NCBI GenBank assembly: GCA_007130445.1 | Contig: SLSM01000293.1 | Coordinates: 1 to 7,750, forward strand | Direction: 5' to 3' | From: Trueperaceae bacterium | GTDB lineage: Bacteria > Deinococcota > Deinococci > Deinococcales > Trueperaceae | Length of the DNA stretch: 7,750 nt | Shown here: positions 1-7,259 of the stretch, piece by piece | How the letters are laid out: each line of letters begins with the position of its first letter | How positions within the stretch are numbered: the stretch's first letter is position 1 | Translations under genes and position numbers: made by a program | The notes under the pieces: generated by a model | Databases searched by the model: none | What the model saw: only the letters and a program-made list of their open reading frames with translations | What the model was told of the DNA's origin: nothing

Positions 1-1
1 C

Positions 2-538
2 GCCTCCCCGACCGGGGCCGCTGCCGAGGGCGCGGCTCCGACCCAGGTCCTGGTCAGCATCGTGACGACCCCGCCGGGTGCGGCGATCACCATCGACGGC
101 TTCCCGGTGCCGGGTGTGACACCATTGCTCGACGTGCCCGTCACCGCCCGGGAGGGCCGCGTGGTCCGCGCCGAACTCGACGGCTTCGAGCCCAACGAGG
201 TCCGGGCCGACCTGCGTCAGGACGCCGATCTGGCGTTGACGCTGGCACCGCTGGGCGCGCCCGACGGCGGCGCCGCGGGCGCCGTCGCCGGCAGCGCCGG
301 CGACCTCACGATCACCATCACCGACACCACCTGGCTCGAGGTCTACCGCTCCACCGCTCGCAACGAAGGCGAGCGCCTCGTCTACACCACCGCCCAGCCC
401 GGGGCCAGCTACAGCTTCGCGCCACCGGTGTTCGTGTACACCGGCAACGCCGCCGGCGTCCGACTCAACCTCTCCGGCCAGGATCTGGGACCGATGGGTT
501 CCCCTGGCGCCGTCCTGGGCCGCGCCTTCCCGGAGTGA
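2..538 (+). CDS. RodZ-like protein, C-terminal part (PEGA domain + RodZ C-terminal/DUF4115 domain), 5' partial
   Basis: The reading frame is open from base 2 to the TGA at 536-538, so the gene starts before the window; the in-frame GTG at 62 lies inside a domain and is not a credible start. About nt 45-250 encodes a PEGA-type beta module (VSIVTTPPGAAITIDGFPV, then GVTPL, then ELDGFEP), a surface-exposed repeat family. After an Ala/Gly-rich linker, about nt 305-520 matches the C-terminal beta domain of RodZ (DUF4115): TWLEVYR, then GERLVYTTAQPG, then FVYTGNAAGVRLNLSGQDLG. RodZ proteins normally have a cytoplasmic helix-turn-helix, one membrane span and this external domain, and link MreB to cell-shape machinery; the missing N-terminus may hold the first two parts, which cannot be seen here. 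The end of the gene is 7 bp from the ABC permease start, suggesting co-transcription. The RodZ_C call is fairly firm; the function in cell shape is inferred. Confidence 0.8.
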   Translation, partial: ASPTGAAAEGAAPTQVLVSIVTTPPGAAITIDGFPVPGVTPLLDVPVTAREGRVVRAELDGFEPNEVRADLRQDADLALTLAPLGAPDGGAAGAVAGSAGDLTITITDTTWLEVYRSTARNEGERLVYTTAQPGASYSFAPPVFVYTGNAAGVRLNLSGQDLGPMGSPGAVLGRAFPE

Positions 539-545
539 GCCACAC

Positions 546-1730
546 GTGATCTCGCAGTTGGCGTTCGCGTCGCTGACGCGGCGACCGCTGCGTACGGCCC
601 TCACCGCCCTCGGCATCGCCGTCGCGGTCGGCTCGACGGTCGTGTTCCTGTCGCTCGGGGAAGGGCTGCGCCGCGCCTTCGACGACAGCCTGGCAGGCCT
701 CGGCCCCGACATCCAGGTGAGCTTCGGCGACTTCGACGCCACCTCCCTGAGCTCGGTGCCGCAGCTCCCGTTGCGCTATCTCGACGAGCTCGAGGCCGCC
801 CGAGACGCGTACGGCATCGACACGGTGACGCCCGTGCTGCTCTACCTGCGCGGCTCGCTCGCCGCCACGAGCGCCTTCGTGTTCTACGGCCTCCCCGTCG
901 AGACCGACCTGCGCAGCCTCTACCGTGACTTTGCGATCATCGAGGGGCGGGACCTCGCCGAACGCGTCGCCGACACAGCCTCACGAGAGCGTGGCGTTCC
1001 GATCGTCGGCGAGGCCGTCGTCGGCGAGCAGACCTCGCTGCGCTCGAACATCGCCATCGGTGACGTCCTACGCCTCAACCCCAGCGCGGCCTTCGAGGTG
1101 GTCGGCGTGGCCGTGGCCGACGGCGGCATCCTCGACAACGCGATCATCGTGCCGCTCGAGCCGCTCCAGGCGGCCCTCGGCTCGGGCGAAAGGGTGTCGT
1201 TCCTGACGCTCGCTCTCAGGGACGGCAGCGCTGCGAACGCCACGGCGGAGCGGCTCCGCGCCGACTTCCCCGAGCTCGGCTTCCAGACCCGAACCGACAT
1301 CGCGTCGGTGTTCGAAGACGCCGTTCGCATCACGGACGTCGTGCGGCTCGGCATCAGCGCCATCGCCCTCGTGGTCGGGGCGATCGCCGTCGCGAACACG
1401 ATGCTGATGAGCGTCTTCGAGCGCACCCGCGAGTTCGGCGTCGTCCGCGCGGTCGGCGCGCGTCCGCGCTTCCTCGTCGGACTCGTGCTGCTCGAGGCGC
1501 TGCTCCTGTCTCTCGTCGGCGCCGTCGCAGGCGTCGCGCTCGGCTTCGCCGGCGCGGCCGCCGTGAACCTCTTCGCCGTCGACCTGGTCGGCCTCGACGT
1601 CGCGGCGGTGACGCCTCGGCTCGTCGCCTTCGCCGTCGCGGTGGCCGGCGTGATGGGCCTGCTCTCCGGCCTGCTGCCGGCGCTGCGCGCGGCGCGGGTA
1701 CCGATCGCGGTCGCGGTGGCGCGGGAGTGA
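546..1730 (+). CDS. ABC transporter permease, MacB/FtsX family
   Basis: A 394-residue membrane subunit of a type VII (MacB/LolCE/FtsX-like) ABC transporter. These use cytoplasmic ATP hydrolysis to move or extract substrates at the outer face of the membrane rather than transporting through a channel. It has the family layout: N-terminal membrane helix (about residues 17-38, after SLTRRPLRTALTALGI), a large extracytoplasmic MacB_PCD-like domain (about 40-265), then three C-terminal helices (about 270-291, 310-336 and 361-382). The coupling motif ERTREFGVVRAVGARPRF follows helix 2 and is diagnostic of FtsX-type permeases. The GTG start at 546 has GGAG at 532-535 ten bases upstream. Its stop overlaps the next gene's GTG by four bases, implying translational coupling. 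The likely ATPase partner is at 3580-4326. Substrate is unknown: lipoprotein, peptide or envelope-stress roles are all possible. Confidence 0.92.
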   Translation: MISQLAFASLTRRPLRTALTALGIAVAVGSTVVFLSLGEGLRRAFDDSLAGLGPDIQVSFGDFDATSLSSVPQLPLRYLDELEAARDAYGIDTVTPVLLYLRGSLAATSAFVFYGLPVETDLRSLYRDFAIIEGRDLAERVADTASRERGVPIVGEAVVGEQTSLRSNIAIGDVLRLNPSAAFEVVGVAVADGGILDNAIIVPLEPLQAALGSGERVSFLTLALRDGSAANATAERLRADFPELGFQTRTDIASVFEDAVRITDVVRLGISAIALVVGAIAVANTMLMSVFERTREFGVVRAVGARPRFLVGLVLLEALLLSLVGAVAGVALGFAGAAAVNLFAVDLVGLDVAAVTPRLVAFAVAVAGVMGLLSGLLPALRAARVPIAVAVARE

Positions 1731-3529
1731 CGCGAGCCGCCTGCGCCCCGCTCGTCCGAGCCCTCGCCGCGCTGCTGGTGCTCACGGCGCTCGCTCAGGG
1801 GCATGCCCGCTTCGAGTGGCGCGACGTCGTCCAAGACGTGCGCATCCTCGCCGACGGCGGCGTCGAGGTGCGCGACGAGCGGACGCTCTGGACCACCGAG
1901 GACTTCGGCGAGGCCTTCGTCTGCGTGCGCCTCCGGGCCGGCGAGACGCTGACGCTGCTGCCGGGCGAGACCGGCGCGATCTCCCCCGGCCCGGCCGCCG
2001 AGGGACGCACGCAGTCGTGCACGGGTGGCACCGAGGTGTACGTGACACAAGACGCCCGCGTCCGCGAGCGCCGCGTGCGTTTCGCGTACCGGCTCGACGG
2101 CGTGGTCGACGTCTACAGCGACGTCGTGCAGTGGTACTGGAACATCCTCGAGCGCGCCCCCGACCGGCCGGTCGTGGTCGGGTACCGGCTGCGCGTCACC
2201 GCGCCGGGGCCCATGGCGGAGCCGTTCGACGCGTTCGTCATGCGCTACGCCAACCCGGAGGAACCGACCGTCGCCTTGTCCCCCGACCGGCGCGTGCTCG
2301 ACGTCTCGTTCCGGCGCATCGCGCCGGACGACGGCGTCGAGATCCGCTACCTGATGGATCCCACCCTGTTCGAGGAGCGAGGGAGTCGTGCCGGACTGGA
2401 GAGCCTGCTCCGGGACCAGTTGCGAGTCGTCCGAGACGACGACCGCTCGCGCTTCTGGCGCGCGCTGCGCAGCCATCCGGCCTGGGCGCTGCTCCCCGCC
2501 GCGGGCGTCGCCTACCTGGTGATGGGCATCCTGGGCGCGTACCGGCGGGTCGGGCGCGAACCCGCCGTGGAGGCGATGCGCTATCCGTTCGAGCCGCCGC
2601 GCGATGTGGTGCCGGCGGCCGTCGCCACCGTCATGCACCAAGACGTGCAGGCCACGTCGCTGGGACCGGCGTGGTTCGCCACGATCATGGACCTGGCTCG
2701 GCGCGGTTTCCTGCGCTTCGAGGGCGAGGGCCGCAGGCTCGTCATCCACCTCGAGGACGCGCCCGCAGGCGACACCCTGGAGTCGTTCGAGCGCGCGGTG
2801 CTGACCTATCTCCGCGGCGCCGCCCGCAGCGGTCGCAGCGGCCGCCGCGACCCGGACTCCATCACGATCGCCGAGCTCTCGAGTTACGGGCAGAGCAACG
2901 CACAACGCTTCCTCGCGAGCTTCGGGCGGCAGGTCAAGGCGTGGGCGGAGGGGTACTACGGTGGCCCTTACCTGACGCCCGAGAGCCTGGCGGCTCGCAA
3001 CCATTGGACCCTGCGCTCGCTGCTCGTCGGACTTGCCATCGGCGTGGTGATCTACGCCACGAGCGGACTGGCGATGGCCCTGTCGATCGCCGCGGCCGCC
3101 GCGTGCCTCGTGCTGTTGGTCGTGGCCGGCATCACGCTGCCTGCCTGGACACCCGAGATGGCGCGCGAGCACGCCGCCTGGAAGGGCTTCAAGCGCACGC
3201 TCACCGACTACACCCGGATGAAGGACGCGCCACCGGACTTCTTCATGCTGTGGGATCGCTACTACGTCTACGCCGCCGCGCTGGGCGTGGCCGAGCGCTA
3301 CCTGCGCACGCTGCAGCGTGCCGCGCCGGTGGCGGGCATGGACCAGCGTTCGATGGCGGCCCGCGGCGCCTGGTTGGGCGTGGCGAACGCCCGCGACCTG
3401 GGGCAGATGTCGCGCTCGATCTCGGGCTTATCGAGCGCGCTGGCGCGCTCCGGGGCCTCTGCGTCGTCCGGCGGCTCGTCGTCGGGCGGTGGCGGCGGCG
3501 GCGGCGGCGGATCCTCCGGCGGACGCTGA
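1727..3529 (+). CDS. DUF2207 domain membrane protein with poly-glycine tail
   Basis: A 600-residue predicted membrane protein of the DUF2207 family, function unknown. Visible parts: a signal peptide or anchor (residues 1-27, LVRALAALLVLTALAQGHA); an extracytoplasmic beta-rich domain (about 28-245) with the typical opening DVRILADGGVEVRDERTLW and two cysteines (66 and 98) that could pair; a membrane helix at about 252-272; a cytoplasmic-looking segment (about 275-425) beginning YPFEPPRDVVPAAVATVM, as is usual in the family; a helical hairpin at about 429-472; and the conserved end LWDRYYVYAAALGVAERYL (509-527). The tail (about 575-600) is Ser/Gly-rich with nine consecutive glycines, also usual for DUF2207. 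The GTG at 1727 overlaps the permease stop (GTGA), and no separate ribosome site stands out, so translation is probably coupled to the permease. The position between permease and ATPase suggests a functional link; this is inference. Confidence 0.88.
   Translation: MTRAACAPLVRALAALLVLTALAQGHARFEWRDVVQDVRILADGGVEVRDERTLWTTEDFGEAFVCVRLRAGETLTLLPGETGAISPGPAAEGRTQSCTGGTEVYVTQDARVRERRVRFAYRLDGVVDVYSDVVQWYWNILERAPDRPVVVGYRLRVTAPGPMAEPFDAFVMRYANPEEPTVALSPDRRVLDVSFRRIAPDDGVEIRYLMDPTLFEERGSRAGLESLLRDQLRVVRDDDRSRFWRALRSHPAWALLPAAGVAYLVMGILGAYRRVGREPAVEAMRYPFEPPRDVVPAAVATVMHQDVQATSLGPAWFATIMDLARRGFLRFEGEGRRLVIHLEDAPAGDTLESFERAVLTYLRGAARSGRSGRRDPDSITIAELSSYGQSNAQRFLASFGRQVKAWAEGYYGGPYLTPESLAARNHWTLRSLLVGLAIGVVIYATSGLAMALSIAAAAACLVLLVVAGITLPAWTPEMAREHAAWKGFKRTLTDYTRMKDAPPDFFMLWDRYYVYAAALGVAERYLRTLQRAAPVAGMDQRSMAARGAWLGVANARDLGQMSRSISGLSSALARSGASASSGGSSSGGGGGGGGGSSGGR
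3485..3510 (+). repeat. GGC/CGG trinucleotide run encoding poly-glycine
   Basis: A short simple-sequence run of GGC-type triplets with one GGT interruption near its 5' end, inside the 3' end of the DUF2207 gene. It encodes most of the nine-glycine stretch. Triplet slippage here would lengthen or shorten the glycine tail without a frameshift. Gly-rich tails are common in DUF2207 proteins, so the coding effect is expected. Confidence 0.7.
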
Positions 3530-3566
3530 GGGACGGAAGACACCGTCGCGCTGCGGCCACCCGGGG

Positions 3567-3572
3567 TACGCT
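3567..3572 (+). promoter_or_regulatory. Candidate -10 element (TACGCT) for a leaderless ABC ATPase transcript
   Basis: TACGCT fits the TANNNT -10 pattern and ends 7 nt before the GTG at 3580. That distance would put the transcription start at or next to the start codon, as in the leaderless mRNAs common in Deinococcota. No convincing -35 is seen about 17 nt upstream. The only purine-rich stretch, GAGGG (3574-3578), is too close to the GTG to serve as a ribosome site, which favours either leaderless initiation or read-through from the operon. Confidence 0.35.
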
Positions 3573-3579
3573 TGAGGGC

Positions 3580-4326
3580 GTGTTGCACGCAACCGGTCTC
3601 CGCAAGACCTACCACACGCCGGCGGGCGACGTGCATGCCCTCCGCGCCTTCGACTACGAGTTCGTCCCGGGTCAGGTCACCGCCGTGCTGGGACCGTCCG
3701 GATCGGGCAAATCGACCCTCCTGAACCTCCTCGCCGGCTTCGACGTGCCGAGCGCCGGGGAGGTGTGGCTCGGCGACATCGCCGTGCACCGACTGCCGGA
3801 GTCCCGGCGCGCCGGACTGCGTCTGCGGAGCTTCGGCTTCGTGTTCCAGAGTTTCAACCTCGTGGCCGTCTTCAGCGCGCTGCAGAACGTGGCGCTGCCC
3901 CTCGGCTTGGCCGGCGTGACCGGGGCAGAGCGCGACAGGCGCGCACGCGAGGCCCTCGAGCGCGTGGGGATGCTCCACCGCGCGGACCACCTCCCGCACA
4001 AGCTGTCGGGCGGCGAGCGCCAGCGCGTCGCCCTGGCACGCGCCCTGGTCAACGATCCAGCGGTCCTGTTCGCAGACGAACCCACGGGGTCGCTGGACTC
4101 CGTCAACGGGTCGCGGGTGCTGCACGCGCTGGAGGGCGTCGCCAACGACGGTCGGATCGTCGTCCTCGTCACGCACGACGCCGCGCTCGCGGCCCGAGCC
4201 GACGTTCGCCTGCGGTTGCGCGACGGCAGCCTCGACGCCATCGAACACGGCGCGGAGCGCCCCGGCGATGTACGACTGCCGGAGCCGATCGAGCAGGATC
4301 CCGTCCTCGCGCTCGCCGGGCGTTGA
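3580..4326 (+). CDS. ABC transporter ATP-binding protein, LolD/MacB type
   Basis: A 248-residue cytoplasmic ATPase with every catalytic motif intact: Walker A GPSGSGKS (38-45, Lys44), Q-loop Gln90 in FVFQSFNL, ABC signature LSGGERQRVALARAL (142-156), Walker B VLFADE with catalytic Glu167, D-loop SLD (171-173) and H-loop His199 in LVTHD. The family pattern (LRKTYHTPAGDVHALR near the N-terminus, NLVAVFSALQNVALPL after the Q-loop, ADEPTGSLDS) is that of LolD/MacB/FtsE-like ATPases, which pair with FtsX-type permeases, so the 546-1730 product is the expected partner. The GTG at 3580 is chosen because homology begins right after it; the frame stays open far upstream, but that part is Arg-rich shadow translation of the DUF2207 gene. 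The C-terminal 25 residues or so (after LRDGSLDAIE) are acidic and not conserved family sequence as far as I can tell. The stop shares a base with the next ATG. Confidence 0.93.
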   Translation: MLHATGLRKTYHTPAGDVHALRAFDYEFVPGQVTAVLGPSGSGKSTLLNLLAGFDVPSAGEVWLGDIAVHRLPESRRAGLRLRSFGFVFQSFNLVAVFSALQNVALPLGLAGVTGAERDRRAREALERVGMLHRADHLPHKLSGGERQRVALARALVNDPAVLFADEPTGSLDSVNGSRVLHALEGVANDGRIVVLVTHDAALAARADVRLRLRDGSLDAIEHGAERPGDVRLPEPIEQDPVLALAGR

Positions 4327-4706
4327 TGGCCGGCCGACTCCTGGCGCTGGCGGCGCTGTGGGGCGCCGCAGGGGTGGCGCTCGGCGCCTTCGGAGCGCAC
4401 GCACTGGAAGGACAGCTGCGACCGGAACGGCTCGCGACGTTCGAGACCGCGGTGCGGTACCACCTGATCCACGCACTCGCCGCGGGCCTGGCGGCCTCGC
4501 TCGGCAGCCGCGTGCGCGGCGCGCCCGTGGCGGCGACGCTGCTGCTGGCGGGGTCGGCCGTGTTCGCCGGGAGCCTCTACGCCCTGGTCGCGACCGACGT
4601 CGGCACGTTCGGCGCCATCGCGCCGGTGGGCGGCGCGGCCATGATCGCAGGGTGGCTGGCGCTCGCGTGGGGCGCCTGGCGCTCCTCGCCCGCCGGCGGC
4701 GCCTGA
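4326..4706 (+). CDS. DUF423 family small membrane protein (YgdD-like)
   Basis: A 126-residue integral membrane protein with four predicted helices (about residues 4-24, 45-60, 66-90 and 93-118). It shows the DUF423 hallmarks in order: GAFGAHAL near the N-terminus, FETAVRYHLIHALAAGL, FAGSLYAL, then FGAIAPVGGAAMIAGWLALAWGA. Length is normal for the family (about 120-130). The biochemical role of the family is not established. The ATG at 4326 overlaps the ATPase TGA by one base (TGATG) and has no visible ribosome site of its own, so it is probably translated by reinitiation after the ATPase. It is the last + strand gene of this block and faces the convergent beta-glucosidase 42 bp downstream; I see no convincing terminator between them. 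Confidence 0.9.
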   Translation: MAGRLLALAALWGAAGVALGAFGAHALEGQLRPERLATFETAVRYHLIHALAAGLAASLGSRVRGAPVAATLLLAGSAVFAGSLYALVATDVGTFGAIAPVGGAAMIAGWLALAWGAWRSSPAGGA

Positions 4707-4726
4707 GGCCGACCGGCGCGTTCGCA

Positions 4727-4748
4727 GCGCAGCAACGCAGCTACGCAG

Positions 4749-4751
<3 letters not shown>
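4727..4751. repeat. Short 8-bp tandem repeat at a convergent gene end
   Basis: Two exact copies of ACGCAGCT (4735-4742 and 4743-4750) follow a degenerate copy (4727-4734, 6 of 8 bases matching). They lie between the DUF423 stop and the end of the - strand GH1 gene; the GH1 stop codon TAG (4751-4749) overlaps the last copy. Probably a chance or slippage repeat, with no evident function. Confidence 0.5.
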
Positions 4752-6115
<1,364 letters not shown>

Positions 6116-6122
<7 letters not shown>

Positions 6123-6153
6123 CCTACCAGGGGCGCCCCTGGTAGGATGCCGC
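6116..6153. repeat. Perfect 38-bp palindrome between divergent GH1 and EamA genes; candidate operator/bidirectional promoter
   Basis: The 19-base arm GCGGCATCCTACCAGGGGC (6116-6134) is followed directly by its exact reverse complement (6135-6153) with no spacer and no mismatch; symmetry breaks just outside. The centre is GGGGCGCCCC. By symmetry each strand carries TAGGAT followed by GCCGC toward its own gene: + strand TAGGAT 6143-6148, - strand TAGGAT 6126-6121. TAGGAT fits a TANNNT -10 element, and its AGGA could instead be a ribosome site. Both nominal ATG starts (6147 on +, 6122 on -) fall inside the palindrome. There is no T-tract, and the position between diverging genes argues against a terminator. 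A dimeric regulator site controlling both genes is the simplest reading; a dispersed genomic palindromic repeat is the main alternative. Confidence 0.85.
6143..6148 (+). promoter_or_regulatory. Candidate -10 (TAGGAT) or Shine-Dalgarno (AGGA) for the EamA gene
   Basis: TAGGAT ends 7 nt before the GTG at 6156, the same gap seen for TACGCT ahead of the ABC ATPase GTG. Read as a -10, it predicts a leaderless EamA mRNA. Read as a ribosome site, AGGA (6144-6147) lies 8 nt from the GTG, also ideal. No -35 resembling TTGACA is present; the expected position falls in the opposite palindrome arm. The sequence alone cannot separate the two readings. Confidence 0.35.
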
Positions 6154-6155
6154 GC

Positions 6156-7070
6156 GTGACGCCCCCTTCGCCCGCGCGCGTCTCGGCCGTCCTGGCGCTG
6201 GCCATCGCAGCGATCAGCGTGGCGGCGATCCTGGTCCGCCTGGCCGACGCGCCCGGCGTGGTCGTGGCGTTCTGGCGCATGGCGATCGCCTGCGTCGTCG
6301 TCGCCCCATGGACGCTCCGCGCCCTGCGCCGCAGCCCACTCACGCACGCCAACGCCTGGACGACGGTGGCCGCCGGCGTCTTGCTCGGCCTCCACTTCGC
6401 GACCTGGATCACCTCGCTCGCGTACACCACGGTCGCGGCATCGGTCACGCTCGTGGCCACGACCCCGCTGTGGGTCGCCGTGCTCGGCTGGCTGGTGCTC
6501 GGGCGCGCACCGACCCTGACCGTGCTCCTGGGCGTGCTGACGGCCGTGGCGGGGGGCGCGATCATCGCGTTCGGCGACCTGTCGGGCGCGGCGGCCACGT
6601 CGTCGCCCGCACCGCTGCTCGGCAACGCACTGGCGCTCGTCGGTGCCGTGTCGTTGGCCGGGTATTTGTTGCTGGGCCGCAGCGCGCAACGCCACGGGCT
6701 CTCGCTGCAGGGCTACGTGGGAGTCGCCTACGCCGTGGCGGCCGTGGTGCTGTTGCCCTTGCCGCTGCTCTTGGGCCACGCGTACATCGGGTACGGGTTC
6801 GGGAGCGCCGGCTGGATCGTGGCGCTCGCCCTCGTGCCCCAGTTGATCGGACACACCGGGATCAATTTCGCGATGAAGCATCTCGATCCGACCAAGGTCG
6901 CCACTGCGACGCTGATGGAGCCGGTCGGTGCCGGGCTGGCGGCATGGCTGCTGTTCACCGAGGTCCCGGCCGTCCTGACCGTGGTGGGCGCCGTCCTCGT
7001 GCTGCTCGGCGTGGGGTTCACGACCCGCGGGAGGGGGGTCGTGGCCGAGCCGGCCGCGTCAGGGACGTAA
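6156..7070 (+). CDS. EamA/DMT-superfamily transporter
   Basis: A drug/metabolite transporter superfamily permease of 304 residues from the GTG at 6156 (307 from the ATG at 6147). It is almost wholly hydrophobic, with the expected ten helices arranged as two EamA repeats (about residues 8-145 and 155-292). Family features are visible: FWRMAIACVVVAPW after helix 2, ASVTLVATTPLWVAVLGWLVLGR closing the first repeat, and the matching LMEPVGAGLAAWLLFTEVP in the second. Such proteins usually export metabolites, amino acids or drugs; the substrate cannot be read from sequence. The GTG is chosen because AGGA/TAGGAT sits 7-8 nt upstream, while the ATG at 6147 overlaps that element. Divergent arrangement with GH1 over a shared palindrome suggests co-regulation, though the functional connection between a beta-glucosidase and this exporter-type protein is uncertain. 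It ends in TAA with no evident terminator. Confidence 0.92.
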   Translation: MTPPSPARVSAVLALAIAAISVAAILVRLADAPGVVVAFWRMAIACVVVAPWTLRALRRSPLTHANAWTTVAAGVLLGLHFATWITSLAYTTVAASVTLVATTPLWVAVLGWLVLGRAPTLTVLLGVLTAVAGGAIIAFGDLSGAAATSSPAPLLGNALALVGAVSLAGYLLLGRSAQRHGLSLQGYVGVAYAVAAVVLLPLPLLLGHAYIGYGFGSAGWIVALALVPQLIGHTGINFAMKHLDPTKVATATLMEPVGAGLAAWLLFTEVPAVLTVVGAVLVLLGVGFTTRGRGVVAEPAASGT

Positions 7071-7111
7071 CCACGCCCGTCACGCCGCGGCATGCATGGT
7101 GCCCCTCGTTC

Positions 7112-7120
7112 TGCTACAAT
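7112..7120 (+). promoter_or_regulatory. Extended -10 promoter (TGCTACAAT) for the carD transcript
   Basis: TACAAT (7115-7120) differs from the bacterial -10 consensus TATAAT by one base and carries the extended TGN motif (7112-7114). It is one of the few AT-rich spots in this GC-rich sequence. No TTGACA-like -35 is seen at 16-18 nt spacing, which fits an extended -10 promoter. Expected transcription start is about 7126-7128, giving carD a leader of roughly 130 nt, or starting a leaderless mini-ORF at GTG 7127. Confidence 0.6.
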
Positions 7121-7129
7121 CAGCGGGTG

Positions 7130-7201
7130 ATGGAACCGAGCGCGGTCCCCCCGACGATGCGCTCGAGCCAACCCACATATCCGGACCACACACTGACGTG
7201 A
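7130..7201 (+). CDS. Possible 23-codon leader ORF upstream of carD
   Basis: ATG at 7130 (or in-frame GTG at 7127) opens a frame ending TGA at 7199-7201. The start lies 6-9 nt after the -10 element TACAAT, the spacing expected for a leaderless message. The peptide begins MEPSAVPPTMRSS and ends DHTLT, has no hydrophobic segment and no run of one amino acid typical of attenuation peptides, though it includes a Pro-Pro pair. No homology is recognised. An open frame of 24 codons in high-GC DNA arises easily by chance, so this is a hypothesis only. Confidence 0.22.
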   Translation: MEPSAVPPTMRSSQPTYPDHTLT

Positions 7202-7207
7202 GCCTCG

Positions 7208-7227
7208 CAGCAGCCCGCGGGCTGTTG
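7208..7227 (+). promoter_or_regulatory. Hairpin in the carD leader
   Basis: CAGCAGCCCGCGGGCTGTTG can fold back on itself. The core (7211-7224) is a perfect palindrome, extended by one G-T pair and two Watson-Crick pairs; sterically the loop would be the central four bases. It lies 6 nt after the mini-ORF stop and 18 nt before the carD ribosome site. It lacks a T-tract, so it is not a classical terminator. A role in leader control or RNA stability is possible but unproven. Confidence 0.4.
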
Positions 7228-7245
7228 GGACGCACGCGTCGGTCG

Positions 7246-7252
7246 AAGGGAG
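7246..7252 (+). promoter_or_regulatory. Shine-Dalgarno AAGGGAG deciding the TTG start of carD
   Basis: AAGGGAG lies 7 nt before the TTG at 7260, an ideal spacing. An ATG at 7255 is only 2 nt from it and opens ATG-CGT-TGA, which stops immediately; that TGA overlaps the TTG start in another frame. The purine-rich site therefore supports the TTG, which also begins the conserved CarD protein. Confidence 0.7.
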
Positions 7253-7259
7253 TCATGCG

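Noticed and set aside
920..3172. Long - strand open frame (750 codons) opposite the permease and DUF2207 genes
   Set aside because: The translation is low-complexity (Arg, Ala, Gly, His rich) with no family motif, and it is antisense to two well-supported genes; long antisense frames are expected in high-GC coding DNA.
1816..3579. In-frame upstream extension of the ABC ATPase
   Set aside because: The extension is Arg-rich shadow translation of the DUF2207 gene. Homology begins only at the GTG at 3580.
3298..4476. - strand frame of 392 codons opposite the ABC ATPase
   Set aside because: It is antisense to a gene with all ATPase motifs; its Pro-rich and Gln-rich parts come from the reverse of the GGC repeat and ATPase codons.
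4699..4719. GCGCC...GGCGC inverted repeat after DUF423 as a terminator
   Set aside because: The stem is only five pairs with an 11-nt loop and no T-tract, and such repeats are common by chance at this GC content.
6123..6881. N-terminal extension of the GH1 frame
   Set aside because: It is antisense to the EamA gene and has the Gln/Arg/His-rich composition of shadow translation; GH1 homology starts near codon 15 after 6122.
7089..7103. GGCA...TGCC around CATGCATG as an EamA terminator
   Set aside because: A four-pair stem without a T-tract is too weak to call.
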